Of a stretch of DNA of 64,000 nucleotides, positions 50,384-60,604 are shown one piece after another. The translations under genes were made by a program, and so were the position numbers. Source of the stretch: Clostridiales bacterium (GTDB lineage Bacteria; Bacillota; Clostridia; Christensenellales; Borkfalkiaceae); assembly GCA_015055805.1 (NCBI GenBank), contig SVHN01000004.1:62001-126000 (forward strand), given 5' to 3'. The notes under the pieces are model-generated. The model was given only the letters and a program-made list of their open reading frames with translations, did no database searches and was not told the origin of the DNA. The first letter of the stretch is position 1; each line of letters begins with the position of its first letter.

Positions 50384-50613
50384 TATTGTTTATCTTCGAT
50401 CAATTTAATAATATCGCCAACGGTCTTAATGTTAACTGCATCTTCTTCAGGCACGGTAATTTCAAACTCTTCTTCAAGTCCCATAAGCATTTCAACGATA
50501 TCGAGTGAGTCTGCTCCTAAATCTTTAACAACTTCTTTTTCGTCTAGAATTTCATCAACAGATTTGTTAAGCTGACTAGCTATAAGCTGTTTTACTTTTT
50601 CTGCTACTGACAT
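50383..50613 (-). CDS. acpP: Acyl carrier protein
   Basis: A 76-residue acidic carrier protein. The phosphopantetheine Ser is in [21 protein letters not shown] (about residue 36), with the usual four-helix pattern and length. Made active by a PPTase (AcpS elsewhere, or the Sfp-like enzyme at 26207). No fatty-acid genes are adjacent; it is a single gene ending at the shared terminator. AGGAGG lies 6 bases before the ATG. Confidence 0.95.
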   Translation of the reverse strand: MSVAEKVKQLIASQLNKSVDEILDEKEVVKDLGADSLDIVEMLMGLEEEFEITVPEEDAVNIKTVGDIIKLIEDKQ

Positions 50614-50691
50614 TTGTTGCCTCCTTTATTAATTTCACTATGTATATATTATAATACTTTTATTTACATAACGCAAGTAAATAAGAAAAAA

Positions 50692-52074
50692 TTATTTATT
50701 TTGAGGAATATCAGGAATTGTTTCAAAGCCTTTTTCAAGGTCGGCATCGGTCGGAACGTAATCGGTCATTTGCCCTGCGTTAAATGCTGAATATGCTTTA
50801 AGATCAAAGTAACCTGTTCCTGTTAAACAGAATACAATCTTCTTTTTCTCACCCGTTTTCTTGCATTTTAACGCCTCGTCAATTGCAACGCGAATACTAT
50901 GTGAAGATTCAGGCGCAGGAAGTATTCCTTCGGATTTTGCAAATGTTACCGCAGCGTCAAACACTTCCGTCTGTTTTACTGTAGTTGCCTCCATATATCC
51001 GTCGTGATAAAGCTTTGAAACGATAGGATTCATACCGTGATAGCGAAGTCCACCAGAATGATTTGGCGCAGGCATAAACCCAGAACCAAGCGTATACATC
51101 TTCATTAACGGTGTAGTTTTACCAGTGTCACCGTAATCGTAAACGTATTTACCCCTTGTCATAGACGGGCAAGATGCAGGTTCAACGCCGACTATCCTAT
51201 AATTTTTAGTACCGTTAATCTTATCTTTTACGAACGGCGCAATAAAACCACCAAAGTTTGACCCGCCACCAACACAACTAATAATTATATCTGGTTCGAT
51301 GTTATATTTATCAAGAACGGCTTTGGTTTCAAGACCTATAATAGTTTGATGTAGTATTACGTGATCCATAACACTACCTAAAACGTATTTACAGTTAGGC
51401 GTGGACTTAGACTTTTCGATAGCTTCAGAAACAGCGCACCCCAGCGACCCACCTGTTTCAGGATATTTTTCGAGAATACTTCTTCCTACTTCGGTAGTAG
51501 TTGAAGGACTTGGTATAACTTTACCGCCGTACGTTTCAATAACAGCCTTTCTAAACGGTTTTTGTTCTGCGCTACATTTAACCATAAAAACGGTCAAATC
51601 CATACCATAATACGCGCAAGCCATAGATAGAGCCGTTCCCCACTGTCCAGCACCCGTTTCAGTGGTGAGCGAAGTTAAACCTTGTTCTTTTGCGTAATAC
51701 GCTTGTGCCACGGCAGAGTTTAATTTATGCGAACCAGAAGTATTGTTACCTTCAAATTTGTAATAAATCTCAGCAGGCGTGTCCAAAACCTTTTCAAGGC
51801 AATACGCTCTTGTCAACGGTGACGGACGTATCATTTTATAAAACTCTTGAATTTCTTCAGGTATAGGAATATATTCGTCTGTAACGTTAAGTTCTTGTTC
51901 AACAAGTTCCGAACAAAAGACCTCGGATAATTCTTCTTTAGTTATAGGTTTAAGTGTCTTAGGATTAAGCGCAGGTTCGTGCTTATCTTTCATTACGGCA
52001 TTAAGATTATACCAAAACTTAGGTAATTCACTTTCTTCGAGATACATTTTTGTTGGGATACGTTTGTTTGCCAT
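50692..52074 (-). CDS. trpB: Tryptophan synthase beta-like enzyme (TrpB2 type)
   Basis: A 460-residue PLP enzyme of the TrpB2 branch, which makes Trp from indole plus serine (or phosphoserine) and often occurs without TrpA. The PLP-Lys lies in NNTSGSHKLNSAVAQAYYAKEQG (about residue 118), followed by TTETGAGQWGTALSMAC (about 140-156) and the phosphate-binding CVGGGSNFGG (about 248-257). The long N-terminal region (PTKMYLEESELPKFWYNL) is the TrpB2 hallmark. GGAGG lies 7 bases before the ATG. The Trp T-box upstream supports a role in tryptophan supply, probably indole salvage; no other trp gene is nearby. Confidence 0.93.
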   Translation of the reverse strand: MANKRIPTKMYLEESELPKFWYNLNAVMKDKHEPALNPKTLKPITKEELSEVFCSELVEQELNVTDEYIPIPEEIQEFYKMIRPSPLTRAYCLEKVLDTPAEIYYKFEGNNTSGSHKLNSAVAQAYYAKEQGLTSLTTETGAGQWGTALSMACAYYGMDLTVFMVKCSAEQKPFRKAVIETYGGKVIPSPSTTTEVGRSILEKYPETGGSLGCAVSEAIEKSKSTPNCKYVLGSVMDHVILHQTIIGLETKAVLDKYNIEPDIIISCVGGGSNFGGFIAPFVKDKINGTKNYRIVGVEPASCPSMTRGKYVYDYGDTGKTTPLMKMYTLGSGFMPAPNHSGGLRYHGMNPIVSKLYHDGYMEATTVKQTEVFDAAVTFAKSEGILPAPESSHSIRVAIDEALKCKKTGEKKKIVFCLTGTGYFDLKAYSAFNAGQMTDYVPTDADLEKGFETIPDIPQNK

Positions 52075-52086
52075 AATATTTCAACC

Positions 52087-52360
52087 TCCAAAATAATAAT
52101 AAAAAAACACGGACTCAACCCCACATGGGACGAATTATCCGTGTTGCCACCCATTTTTACAAGAAACTCTTGCCTCATTAAAGTACTATCATACTTCGCC
52201 GCTTTAACGCTCGGCTTGCGTCAATAACTACTTTCTTCATTTCGCCATTGCCCTCGATAATCCATTCAGCAAAATCTTACCGTTTGCTCACACCAACCGC
52301 AAACTCTCTTTAAGTCCAAATAATGCTTACTACTTTATCTCAACGGTTTATTTATAATTT
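52087..52360 (-). promoter_or_regulatory. T-box leader (Trp specifier) upstream of trpB2
   Basis: On the minus strand: AGAGAGTTTGCGGTTGGTGT distal stem, then GAA-TGG-ATTATCGAGG with specifier TGG at 52264-52262, the T-box GGGTGGCAACACGG (about 52155-52142), and a terminator CACGGA...TCCGTG with TTTTTTT (52147-52100). TGG is the Trp codon, matching the gene. The 61-codon ORF in the track that covers this region is not real. Confidence 0.94.
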
Positions 52361-52365
52361 ACTAA

Positions 52366-52394
52366 ATAATATCACCTTTTATCAAAGTTGTCAA
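52366..52394 (-). promoter_or_regulatory. Promoter of the trpB2 T-box transcript
   Basis: TTGACA (52394-52389), 17 bp, TATTAT (52371-52366). Confidence 0.85.
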
Positions 52395-52410
52395 CTAATT
52401 TATGTCTATT

Positions 52411-54216
52411 TTAGATTTTTTTAATCAATACTGCTATCGAGTTTCCCTTCAACAAAAACTCTTCTGTATATGATTTTTTAGTTATATAATCATATAGCTC
52501 ACCGTCAAAATTGATGACGTATTCTCCGTCGCCAATGTTTGTCGCAACAAGAATTTCAGACTTGTCGTCGCGCCTAGCATAAACAAACGCACCGCCTGAT
52601 GCAAATAATTCCTCATACTCACCATTAGAAAAAGCAGAAAATTCACTTCTTAATTGACCTAAAAACTTATACCACGAAAGAAGTTCGTCATCTTCATTTC
52701 CCCAAGGATAAGTACGCCTGTTTAGCGGGTCAATATATCCCTGCATACCGATTTCGTCACCGTAATACACACAAGGTACACCGCACAGCGTATACTGCAA
52801 GAGCGATGCAATTTTGACCCTAACCCTAGCATCGCGCATTTTTTCTTCCGAAATAAAGGTTTTTTCCATGACCTTTTTAGTTTTGCCGTCAAGGTTTTCC
52901 CCTGCAAGTGAAGTTATAAGCCTTTTCGTATCATGCGTTGATAAAATATTCATTAGTGAATCAAGCACGGCTTTGGGATAGTGGTCAATCTGCTCTTTTA
53001 TTACCCAAGAAAGCTGTCTTTCATCACCGTTTCTAACGTAATTAATTATTGCATTTTTAAGCGGATAATTCATAACAGAATCAAGTTCTGCACCTTGAAA
53101 ATACTCTCTACGCACTCCGTAAGCAATCTTATTTGACGCGTCTTCCCAAACCTCACCAATTATAATTCCGTCATTATTTATACCTTTAACTGCTTTTCTA
53201 ATTTTTTTAACGAATTCGCTCGGTAATTCGTCAACTACGTCAAGACGCCAACCGCCAACACCAAGTTTAGTATAGTGTTCTAAAACGCCGTCAACACCTG
53301 TAATATAGTTTATAAAATCAGGATTTGATTCATTTACCGCCGGAAGAGTTTTTATACCCCACCAAGCCTCATAGTTTTTTGGATAATTAGTAAAGTTATA
53401 CCAAGTATAATACGGCGAATCTTTGCTTTGGTAAGCACCTAAACTATCGTAGTTACCATACCTGTTAAAATACAAACTGTCATCACCGGTATGATTAAAT
53501 ACCCCGTCAAGAATAATTTTTATACCTTTATCTTTTGCGCAATTGATAAGTTCTTTCAAGTCTTCTTCTGTACCTAAAAGTGGATCTATTTGCATATAGT
53601 TTCCAGTATCATATCTATGGTTAGAATATGCCTTAAAAATAGGATTAAGATATATTGCTGTTACACCAAGATCGAATAAATAATCAAGTTTTGACGTAAT
53701 ACCTTTAAGGTCGCCACCAAAAAAATCGTTATTCATAACCTGACCAAATTCGTTTGGTTCATAAATAGGTGTATCTGCCCAACGATCATGCAAAACTTTT
53801 CCATCTTCAATCTTTTTATTCGAGCCCGAACAACAAAATCTATCAGGGAAAATTTGATAAATTATCCCACCGTTAAGCCAGTTAGGAACGCTATAATCTT
53901 TAGAAAAAACCGTATGTTGAAATAATACAGGGTTGTCAGTAATAACGCCAAGATAATCATTGCCGAGCCCGATAAATTTTCCATTACTTAAATTAAAACA
54001 ATAATAATACAGTCCAACCTCTAGTTTGACGTCAATGGCGAACACGTCGCCAAGTTTAGTCATACTAAAATAATTTTCTTCGCCTGTTTTATCACTTTTT
54101 AAAACGAAAACGACAGAGTCAAAATCACCTTTGACTCTGAACGTAACGCTTTTATCGGCACATACAGCACCGATATCAGATTTATAAAATTTATCGAGAG
54201 GATTAAAAATTATCAT
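52411..54216 (-). CDS. GH13 alpha-amylase / neopullulanase-type enzyme
   Basis: A 601-residue intracellular GH13 enzyme acting on alpha-glucans or maltodextrins. An N-terminal CBM34-like beta domain (residues 1-110) precedes the barrel: GGIIYQIFPDRF (about 117), GVFNHTGDDS (region I, about 235), GWRLDVVDELP (region II, nucleophile Asp, about 320), IIGEVWED (region III, acid/base Glu, about 350) and LMNILSTHDTKRL (region IV, about 420). The N-domain and lack of a signal peptide favour the cyclomaltodextrinase/neopullulanase group. Last gene of the glycogen operon, 5 bases after glgP. Confidence 0.9.
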   Translation of the reverse strand: MIIFNPLDKFYKSDIGAVCADKSVTFRVKGDFDSVVFVLKSDKTGEENYFSMTKLGDVFAIDVKLEVGLYYYCFNLSNGKFIGLGNDYLGVITDNPVLFQHTVFSKDYSVPNWLNGGIIYQIFPDRFCCSGSNKKIEDGKVLHDRWADTPIYEPNEFGQVMNNDFFGGDLKGITSKLDYLFDLGVTAIYLNPIFKAYSNHRYDTGNYMQIDPLLGTEEDLKELINCAKDKGIKIILDGVFNHTGDDSLYFNRYGNYDSLGAYQSKDSPYYTWYNFTNYPKNYEAWWGIKTLPAVNESNPDFINYITGVDGVLEHYTKLGVGGWRLDVVDELPSEFVKKIRKAVKGINNDGIIIGEVWEDASNKIAYGVRREYFQGAELDSVMNYPLKNAIINYVRNGDERQLSWVIKEQIDHYPKAVLDSLMNILSTHDTKRLITSLAGENLDGKTKKVMEKTFISEEKMRDARVRVKIASLLQYTLCGVPCVYYGDEIGMQGYIDPLNRRTYPWGNEDDELLSWYKFLGQLRSEFSAFSNGEYEELFASGGAFVYARRDDKSEILVATNIGDGEYVINFDGELYDYITKKSYTEEFLLKGNSIAVLIKKI

Positions 54217-54221
54217 AAATA

Positions 54222-56645
54222 TTATTTAATCCTTTTTAATCCCCAAATGCGGTCTGCGTATTCTCTTATACTTCTATCACTAGCAAATATTCCAGCCGTA
54301 GCAATATTATTCAAGCTCTTCTTTGCCCAATCAAGCTTATTCTTATAAACTTCATCAGCTTTTTCATGTATTTCACAGAACGAACCAAAATCAGCAAGAC
54401 ACATATACGGGTCCGCAACAGGACTACCCGTTAATAAATAGTTTGAAATATCATTAAAACTTTGACCATTAAATCCACGATTTAACGCCTTAATTACTTT
54501 TTCAAGTTTAATATTATTAGCGTAAAACTCTGACGCGTTATAACCGTGCGCCCAAAACTTATCAACTTCTTTTGCAGTAAGACCGAAAATGAAAATATTT
54601 TCATCACCGCAAGCCTCACGCATTTCAACGTTTGCGCCGTCAAGTGTTCCTATGGTTAGCGCACCGTTAATCATAAACTTCATATTACCTGTTCCGCTAG
54701 CCTCTTTACCTGCCTGTGAAATCTGTTCGCTTATCTCCGTTGCAGGCATAAGCTTTTCAGCCATAGATACGCAGTAATCTTCCATATAAACAACGTTGAG
54801 TTTTTGATTGATTTTAGGATTTTTTCTTATATCTTCACTAAGCGCGCAAATAAGTTTAATTACTTGTTTCGCAAAGTAATAACCAGGTGCAGCCTTGGCG
54901 CCGAATATAAAGGTTTTCGGTGTCATAGGCAGGTCGGGGTTTTCTTTCAAGTCGTTGTATAAAGATATAATATAAAGCGCGTTCATAAGCTGACGCTTAT
55001 ACTCGTGAAGACGCTTTGCCTGCACATCAAATAAAGAATTAGGATCAATTACAACGCCCTGTTTCTTTTTAGCAAACTCACAGAACTGCAATTTTTTAAT
55101 CTTTTTGATCTCGTTAAGTTTTTCTAAAACAGCCTTGTCATTTTCAAATTGTTTGAACTTAATAAGTTGCGCAGCATCATAAACGTATCCGTCACCTATA
55201 CAATCATTTAACAACCCACACAGTTCGGGGTTAGACTGACATAGCCAACGTCTATGAGCAATACCGTTAGTGACGTTGGTAAACTTTTCAGGATAAATTT
55301 CGTAGAAATCTTTGAAAATGCTATCTTTAATTATATCGCTATGAAGTGCCGAAACTCCGTTTACCGTGTGTGATGCAATAACGCTTAAATTTGCCATTTT
55401 GATTTGATTATGAGAGAATACGCTCATTCTGTCTATCTTATCCCAATCGCCAGGGAATCTGTTCCACATCTCACCACAGAATCTTTGGTTAATTTCTCTT
55501 AAAATCATATGAATACGCGGAAGACGTCTAGCAATAAGGTCTTCACTCCATTTTTCAAGTGCCTCACTCATAACCGTATGGTTTGTGTAAGCAACAGTTC
55601 TAGTTACGATACTCCAAGCATCGTCCCAAGTATAACCGCGTTCGTCCATAAGTATTCTCATAAGTTCGGGAATACAAAGCGCGGGGTGCGTATCGTTTAT
55701 GTGTATAGCAGCTTTTTCTGGTAAAGTATCGAGCGAACCGTAGCGTCTAACGTGGTCGTTAACGATATCTTGAAGAGCAGCAGAAACTAACAGATATTGC
55801 TGTTTTAATCTTAGAGATTTACCTTCAAAATGATTATCCGAAGGATACAAAACCTTTGAGATAAGTTCGGCTTCGTTATCTTCTTGCATACTGCGCATAT
55901 AATCGCCTTGCGAAAAGGTTTTCATATCGAAGTCGCGAATGTTTTGCGCCTTCCAAAGCCTTAAAACAGAAACAGCTTCGCTATCTTTACCAGATATCAT
56001 CATATCGTAAGCAACCGCTTCTACTTCTTTCGCGTCAATATGTTCAATTTTAAGACCGTTTTCCGTCCAGTATTCTTTTATATGCCCGTCAAACTTAACC
56101 TTAAAGGTTTTATCAAGTCTTTGCGTAAGCCAAACTTCACCACCGGGCAACCAAATATCCGGTAGTTCCATTTGCCAACCATCAACGATTTTTTGTTTAA
56201 ATAAACCGTATTCATACCTAATAGAATATCCCATTGCAGGATAATTCTGACTTGCAAGTGCATCCATAAAACAAGCGGCAAGTCTTCCAAGTCCGCCGTT
56301 TCCAAGTCCAGCATCAGGTTCAATTTCATAAAGGTCTTCAAGCGAACACTTAAATTCGTTTTTAAGTGCCGCATTAAACGCATCTTGTATGCTTAGGTTA
56401 TAGGCATTATTTTTAAGCGACTGACCAAGCAAAAACTCCATACAGAGATAATAAACTCTTTTGCCACCCTTTGCGCGGTATTTTTTGTTAAAGGCACTGC
56501 GTTTTTCAAGCAACATATCCCTTACACACATTACGACCGCTTTATATATCTGTTCTTTCGTTGCCTCTTTGGGCGTTACCCCGAAATACTTTGATAGTTT
56601 ACTTTTAATTAGTCCTACTGCATCTTTTTCGGTTATTGGATTCAT
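54222..56645 (-). CDS. glgP: Glycogen/maltodextrin phosphorylase
   Basis: Releases glucose 1-phosphate from glycogen ends. The 807-residue GT35 enzyme has YYLCMEFLLGQSLKNNAYNL and EPDAGLGNGGLGRLAACFMDALAS (about residues 65-130), HINDTHPALCIPELMRI (about 315), RLHEYKRQLMNALY (about 545) and the PLP-Lys region QAGKEASGTGNMKFMINGALTIGTLDGANVEM (about 640-670). Length is typical. AGGAG precedes the ATG; it follows glgA by 25 bases. Product G1P can re-enter via phosphoglucomutase (not in window) and Pgi. Confidence 0.97.
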   Translation of the reverse strand: MNPITEKDAVGLIKSKLSKYFGVTPKEATKEQIYKAVVMCVRDMLLEKRSAFNKKYRAKGGKRVYYLCMEFLLGQSLKNNAYNLSIQDAFNAALKNEFKCSLEDLYEIEPDAGLGNGGLGRLAACFMDALASQNYPAMGYSIRYEYGLFKQKIVDGWQMELPDIWLPGGEVWLTQRLDKTFKVKFDGHIKEYWTENGLKIEHIDAKEVEAVAYDMMISGKDSEAVSVLRLWKAQNIRDFDMKTFSQGDYMRSMQEDNEAELISKVLYPSDNHFEGKSLRLKQQYLLVSAALQDIVNDHVRRYGSLDTLPEKAAIHINDTHPALCIPELMRILMDERGYTWDDAWSIVTRTVAYTNHTVMSEALEKWSEDLIARRLPRIHMILREINQRFCGEMWNRFPGDWDKIDRMSVFSHNQIKMANLSVIASHTVNGVSALHSDIIKDSIFKDFYEIYPEKFTNVTNGIAHRRWLCQSNPELCGLLNDCIGDGYVYDAAQLIKFKQFENDKAVLEKLNEIKKIKKLQFCEFAKKKQGVVIDPNSLFDVQAKRLHEYKRQLMNALYIISLYNDLKENPDLPMTPKTFIFGAKAAPGYYFAKQVIKLICALSEDIRKNPKINQKLNVVYMEDYCVSMAEKLMPATEISEQISQAGKEASGTGNMKFMINGALTIGTLDGANVEMREACGDENIFIFGLTAKEVDKFWAHGYNASEFYANNIKLEKVIKALNRGFNGQSFNDISNYLLTGSPVADPYMCLADFGSFCEIHEKADEVYKNKLDWAKKSLNNIATAGIFASDRSIREYADRIWGLKRIK

Positions 56646-56670
56646 TGTATTCTCCTAAAATTTTTGTCCA

Positions 56671-58260
56671 TTATTTGTTATAAAGTTTTTCGTATTCGCC
56701 TGCCAAATTCTTCCAAGAGAAGTCCGTATTCATTGCGCGTGACTGAACGTCTTTCCACGCAGTTTTATCATGATAAGTTCTTATAGCCTCATTAATGACG
56801 TAGAGCATATCGTGAACGTTATATTCACGGAAGGTAAAACCGTTGCCCTTAACACCTGTATACGCCTTTATACTGTCGTTTAACCCACCTGTTTCACGAA
56901 CGACAGGAACAGTTCCGTACCTACTAGCTATCATTTGAGAAAGCCCACAAGGCTCCATTTTAGACGGCATAAGGAATATATCCGCGCCAGAATAAATTTT
57001 TCTTGATAAATCCTGATTATATGCAATAATTGAAACGCATTTACCTTTATAGCAAGCCGCTATATGATTAAAGAAGTTTTCATACCCAACTTCCCCTTTA
57101 CCCAAAATAACAACTTGAACGTCGTTACTTAATAGCGTTTCGATTGCGCCTGTAACCAAATCTAATCCTTTGTGCGAAACTAATCTTGAAATTATAGCGA
57201 TAATCGGGACGTCTGGACGAACGGGAAGATTAAGCATCTTTTGAAGTTCTTCCTTACACACTGCTTTTCCTGACAAGTCGTCCTTAGAATAATTCATAAA
57301 CAAATATTTATCGGTTTCTGGATTATAGTAATCTATATCAATGCCGTTCAATATTCCGTGCAATTTTTGAGCGTTACGATTAATAATCGGGTCAAGACCG
57401 TGAGCAAAATACGGATGTTTAATTTCTTCAGCATAAGTTGGGCTAACCGTTGACACGATATCCGACATCTCAATCGCGCCTTTCATAAGATTTACGCTAC
57501 CGTTAAATTCAACGAAATTCTTGATTGATTCTGAAAACCCGAAAAGTTCGCCAAACGTATCCATATTAAATATACCTTGATATTCAATATTGTGTATAGT
57601 AAACACCGTTTTAACCTTGCTAAAATTTTCGTTACCGTAATACATTCCTTTTAGGAATATAATAGACGCTGCCGTTTGCCAATCGTTACAATGCAAAACG
57701 TCGGGATAAATGTCAAGTCTTGAAATGGTATCAAGCGCAGCGCGTGAGAAAAACGCAAATCTTTCCCCGTCGTCATAAAAGCCGTATATATTGCCTTCAC
57801 GCTTAAAGTAATACTCGTTATCGATAAAATAAAACTTAACACCTTGATATTCATAATAGAATATTCCAGCATATTGCCAACGCCATGCAACAGATACGTT
57901 AAAATTAGTTAAAAACTTGAATTTAGACCTAAACTCGTCAGAAATACTGCCGTAAAGCGGTAAAATAACGCTTACGTCAAGATTTTTATTAGTTGCAAGT
58001 GCTTTGGGTAGTGATCCTAAAACGTCAGCAAGTCCACCCGTTGCAATAAAGGGTGCTGCTTCAGAGCCTAAAAAGACAATCTTCTTTTTTGCCGTTACCT
58101 TTATTTTGGGAAGTTTTCCAGTTTTTACTGTTTTTTCTACTACAGTCAATACTTCAGCCGTTGCTTTTTTTCTCGCAGTACTCTTTGTCGTCGTTTTTAC
58201 TTCGGTATTTTTTGATATCGCCTTCTTTGTAGTAGGAGTCGTCTTTTTTGTTGTTGCCAT
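56671..58260 (-). CDS. glgA: Glycogen synthase with Lys/Thr-rich N-terminal extension
   Basis: Adds glucose from ADP-glucose to glycogen. The GT5 domain begins at about residue 58 (KKKIVFLGSEAAPFIATGGLADVLGSLPKAL). HCNDWQTAASIIFLKG (about 190), the C-terminal ISRLVSHKGLDLV (about 360) and IFLMPSKMEPCGLSQMIASRYG (about 425-446) follow. Residues 1-57 are a low-complexity basic extension (repeats of TTKK/TARKK) absent from usual GlgA. It is real, not a start-site error: AAGGAG lies 6 bases before the ATG at 58260. The usual KTGGL motif reads ATGGL, a variant also known in Clostridia. Confidence 0.95.
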   Translation of the reverse strand: MATTKKTTPTTKKAISKNTEVKTTTKSTARKKATAEVLTVVEKTVKTGKLPKIKVTAKKKIVFLGSEAAPFIATGGLADVLGSLPKALATNKNLDVSVILPLYGSISDEFRSKFKFLTNFNVSVAWRWQYAGIFYYEYQGVKFYFIDNEYYFKREGNIYGFYDDGERFAFFSRAALDTISRLDIYPDVLHCNDWQTAASIIFLKGMYYGNENFSKVKTVFTIHNIEYQGIFNMDTFGELFGFSESIKNFVEFNGSVNLMKGAIEMSDIVSTVSPTYAEEIKHPYFAHGLDPIINRNAQKLHGILNGIDIDYYNPETDKYLFMNYSKDDLSGKAVCKEELQKMLNLPVRPDVPIIAIISRLVSHKGLDLVTGAIETLLSNDVQVVILGKGEVGYENFFNHIAACYKGKCVSIIAYNQDLSRKIYSGADIFLMPSKMEPCGLSQMIASRYGTVPVVRETGGLNDSIKAYTGVKGNGFTFREYNVHDMLYVINEAIRTYHDKTAWKDVQSRAMNTDFSWKNLAGEYEKLYNK

Positions 58261-58270
58261 AAAATTCTCC

Positions 58271-59383
58271 TTATATCATTATTCCTTTACCTATATAGAA
58301 AGGATGATTTTCGCTGCCTGAAAGAACTCTTCTGTTTCTTACGACAACGTTTTTATCTGTTATAATACAATTCAATGTACTATTTTCACCTAAAACGGTA
58401 TTTTGCATTATAATACTGTTTTTAACGACAGCACCCCTTGCAACCTTAACGTTTCTAAAAATAATACTGTTTTCAACTTCACCCTCAATTTCACAACCGT
58501 CTGCAATCATTGAGTTTTTAATTATCGCGCTGTTTCCAAATTTTGTGGGCGCGGAGTCTCTAATCTTCGTAAACACACTTCTGTCACCAAAAACTTCGTG
58601 CCTAACGTCCTGATCCAACAGTCGCATATTACTATCAAAATATGCTTGAAGAGACGTTATTCCCGCATAGAAACCTTTATGCTCATACCCTATAATCTTC
58701 ATGCTTTTAAGGTTTGCAGCCACAATATCCGTCATAAAGTGATGTTTGTTATGAGAAATACTGTCCACGACTATATTTTGTAGTAATGATTTTTTCATAA
58801 CGAAAACGTTAGTACAAACGTTAGTGCCAGTCTCGACCACATTATCTTTATAACTTACGCCGACAATCCTTCCGTCTTGAACGTCAAAAATAGTTGCCGT
58901 CTTTGGAAAATATTCGGGTTTTTCTAGTTTTTTATAGATTATAGAAATATCCGCCTGATTGCGTATGTGTGAATCGATAACGTCGTTATAATTAACTCTT
59001 GAAATAGAATCACAATCAGTCATTACGACGTATTCCTCGTCCGCGCGGAACAAAAAACTAGTTATACCTTTAAGTGCCTCAAGTCTTGTAGTATATAAAC
59101 TACTACTTTCCCTATCTCCATATGGTGGTAAAATAATAACGCCGCCATCTTTTCTTGCTAGGTCCCAATCCTTACCACTTCCAACGTGATCCATTAAAGA
59201 CTGGTAATTGCTTTTAGTAATTATACCAACCGTATCTATACCTGAGTTGACCATGTTTGATAGCGGAAAATCTATAAGACGGTATCTTCCGCCGACAGGT
59301 ATTGAACCGAGAGTTCTTTCCCTTACAAGCTCAGGAACGTTATCGTCGTGAATATTTGAAAATATTATGCCAACGGCTCTCAT
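58271..59383 (-). CDS. glgD: Glucose-1-phosphate adenylyltransferase, GlgD subunit
   Basis: GlgD is the non-catalytic/regulatory partner of GlgC in Firmicutes; together they make ADP-glucose. The product starts MRAVGIIFSNIHDDNVPEL, where GlgC has the catalytic LAGGxGxRL loop, so the triphosphate-binding motif is lost as in other Glg[23 protein letters not shown] and a C-terminal left-handed beta-helix (NSIIFRNVKVARGAVVKNSIIM) are kept. The ATG at 59383 has AAGGAGG 9 bases upstream; the track start 23 codons earlier lies inside glgC. About 370 residues. Confidence 0.94.
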   Translation of the reverse strand: MRAVGIIFSNIHDDNVPELVRERTLGSIPVGGRYRLIDFPLSNMVNSGIDTVGIITKSNYQSLMDHVGSGKDWDLARKDGGVIILPPYGDRESSSLYTTRLEALKGITSFLFRADEEYVVMTDCDSISRVNYNDVIDSHIRNQADISIIYKKLEKPEYFPKTATIFDVQDGRIVGVSYKDNVVETGTNVCTNVFVMKKSLLQNIVVDSISHNKHHFMTDIVAANLKSMKIIGYEHKGFYAGITSLQAYFDSNMRLLDQDVRHEVFGDRSVFTKIRDSAPTKFGNSAIIKNSMIADGCEIEGEVENSIIFRNVKVARGAVVKNSIIMQNTVLGENSTLNCIITDKNVVVRNRRVLSGSENHPFYIGKGIMI

Positions 59384-59384
59384 A

Positions 59385-60587
59385 TTAATTTTCCTCCTTA
59401 GAAAGATTATTATCAATAATTGCGCCGCCTTCAACGGATACGCCGTCAGCAACGGTTATTCCTCTACCTAAAAGTGCGATACCCTTTTTGCTTTCTTTTA
59501 CATCACCGATTTTTGCGTTTTTACCAATTATGGTATTTTCGTCAATTATTGAATATTCGATCGTTGCATTTTCATTAACGACAACATCGCCCATGATTAT
59601 ACTGTTCTTAATTACAGCACCTTTCTTTACTATTACGTCGCTACCTAAAACAGAATTTTCAACGCTTCCGTATATTTCACAACCGGACATTATAATGCTG
59701 TTGTCAACCTTTGCGCCGTCACCGATATATTGAGGTGGCGCAAGCGGACTACGCGACTGAATTTTCCAGTTTGAATCCCCCACGTCAAATTTTGGACTAT
59801 CGCCAAGAAGGTCCATATTTGCCTCATATAGCGATTCAATAGTTCCAACGTCTTTCCAGTATCCTTCAAACCTATACGCCATCATTTTTTCGCCACAAGA
59901 TAGCATTTTTGGTAATATGTCTTTACCAAAGTCGTTGGACGAATCAGGATTTTGACTATCTTCTTCAAGATATTTTTGAAGTTTTTTTGTCGAGAACACG
60001 TAAATGCCCATTGATGCAAGCGTTGATTTAGGTTTTTTTGGTTTTTCTTCAAACTCATAAATACTTCCGTCTTCGTTTGTATTTAATATACCAAACCTAG
60101 ATGCTTCTTCAATCGGCACGTCAATTGCTGCGATAGTGCAATCTGCGCCGTTTAATATATGGTAGTTTACCATAAGCGAATAATTCATTTTATAAATATG
60201 ATCACCTGACAATATTAAAACGTAATCGGGATTATACTGATTGATAAACCTAAGGTTTTGATAAATAGCGTTTGCCGTGCCCTTATACCAGTCAGAAGAG
60301 TTCTTTCCTTGGTACGGTGGCAAAGTATGCACACCGCCAAAAGTTCTATCCAAATCCCAGGGTTGTCCATTTCCTATGTAGGAATTAAGGATTAACGGTT
60401 GATACTGCGTAAGAACGCCCACCGTATCAATGCCTGAATTTACGCAGTTTGATAACGGAAAGTCAATAATCCTATATTTTCCCCCAAACGATACCGCTGG
60501 TTTTGCGATATTGCTAGTTAGCGCATACAAACGGCTTCCCTGACCACCTGCAAGCAACATTGCCACACACTTTTTCTTCCTCATCAT
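59385..60587 (-). CDS. glgC: Glucose-1-phosphate adenylyltransferase, GlgC subunit
   Basis: The catalytic ADP-glucose pyrophosphorylase subunit. [38 protein letters not shown] (about residues 9-45), [20 protein letters not shown] (about 73-92), the ADP-glucose-binding [15 protein letters not shown] (about 118) and [11 protein letters not shown] (about 178) are present, and a beta-helix domain follows. The start is uncertain: a TTG at 60596 sits 4 bases after GGAG, while ATGs at 60587 and 60584 sit 13-16 bases after it. The body begins at [14 protein letters not shown] in any case. GlgD starts one base after its stop. Confidence 0.95.
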   Translation of the reverse strand: MMRKKKCVAMLLAGGQGSRLYALTSNIAKPAVSFGGKYRIIDFPLSNCVNSGIDTVGVLTQYQPLILNSYIGNGQPWDLDRTFGGVHTLPPYQGKNSSDWYKGTANAIYQNLRFINQYNPDYVLILSGDHIYKMNYSLMVNYHILNGADCTIAAIDVPIEEASRFGILNTNEDGSIYEFEEKPKKPKSTLASMGIYVFSTKKLQKYLEEDSQNPDSSNDFGKDILPKMLSCGEKMMAYRFEGYWKDVGTIESLYEANMDLLGDSPKFDVGDSNWKIQSRSPLAPPQYIGDGAKVDNSIIMSGCEIYGSVENSVLGSDVIVKKGAVIKNSIIMGDVVVNENATIEYSIIDENTIIGKNAKIGDVKESKKGIALLGRGITVADGVSVEGGAIIDNNLSKEEN

Positions 60588-60604
60588 ATATATCAAGTTT
60601 CTCC

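Noticed and set aside
51993-52178. 61-aa ORF overlapping the trpB2 start
   Set aside because: Lies in the Trp T-box antiterminator/terminator; out of frame with trpB2.
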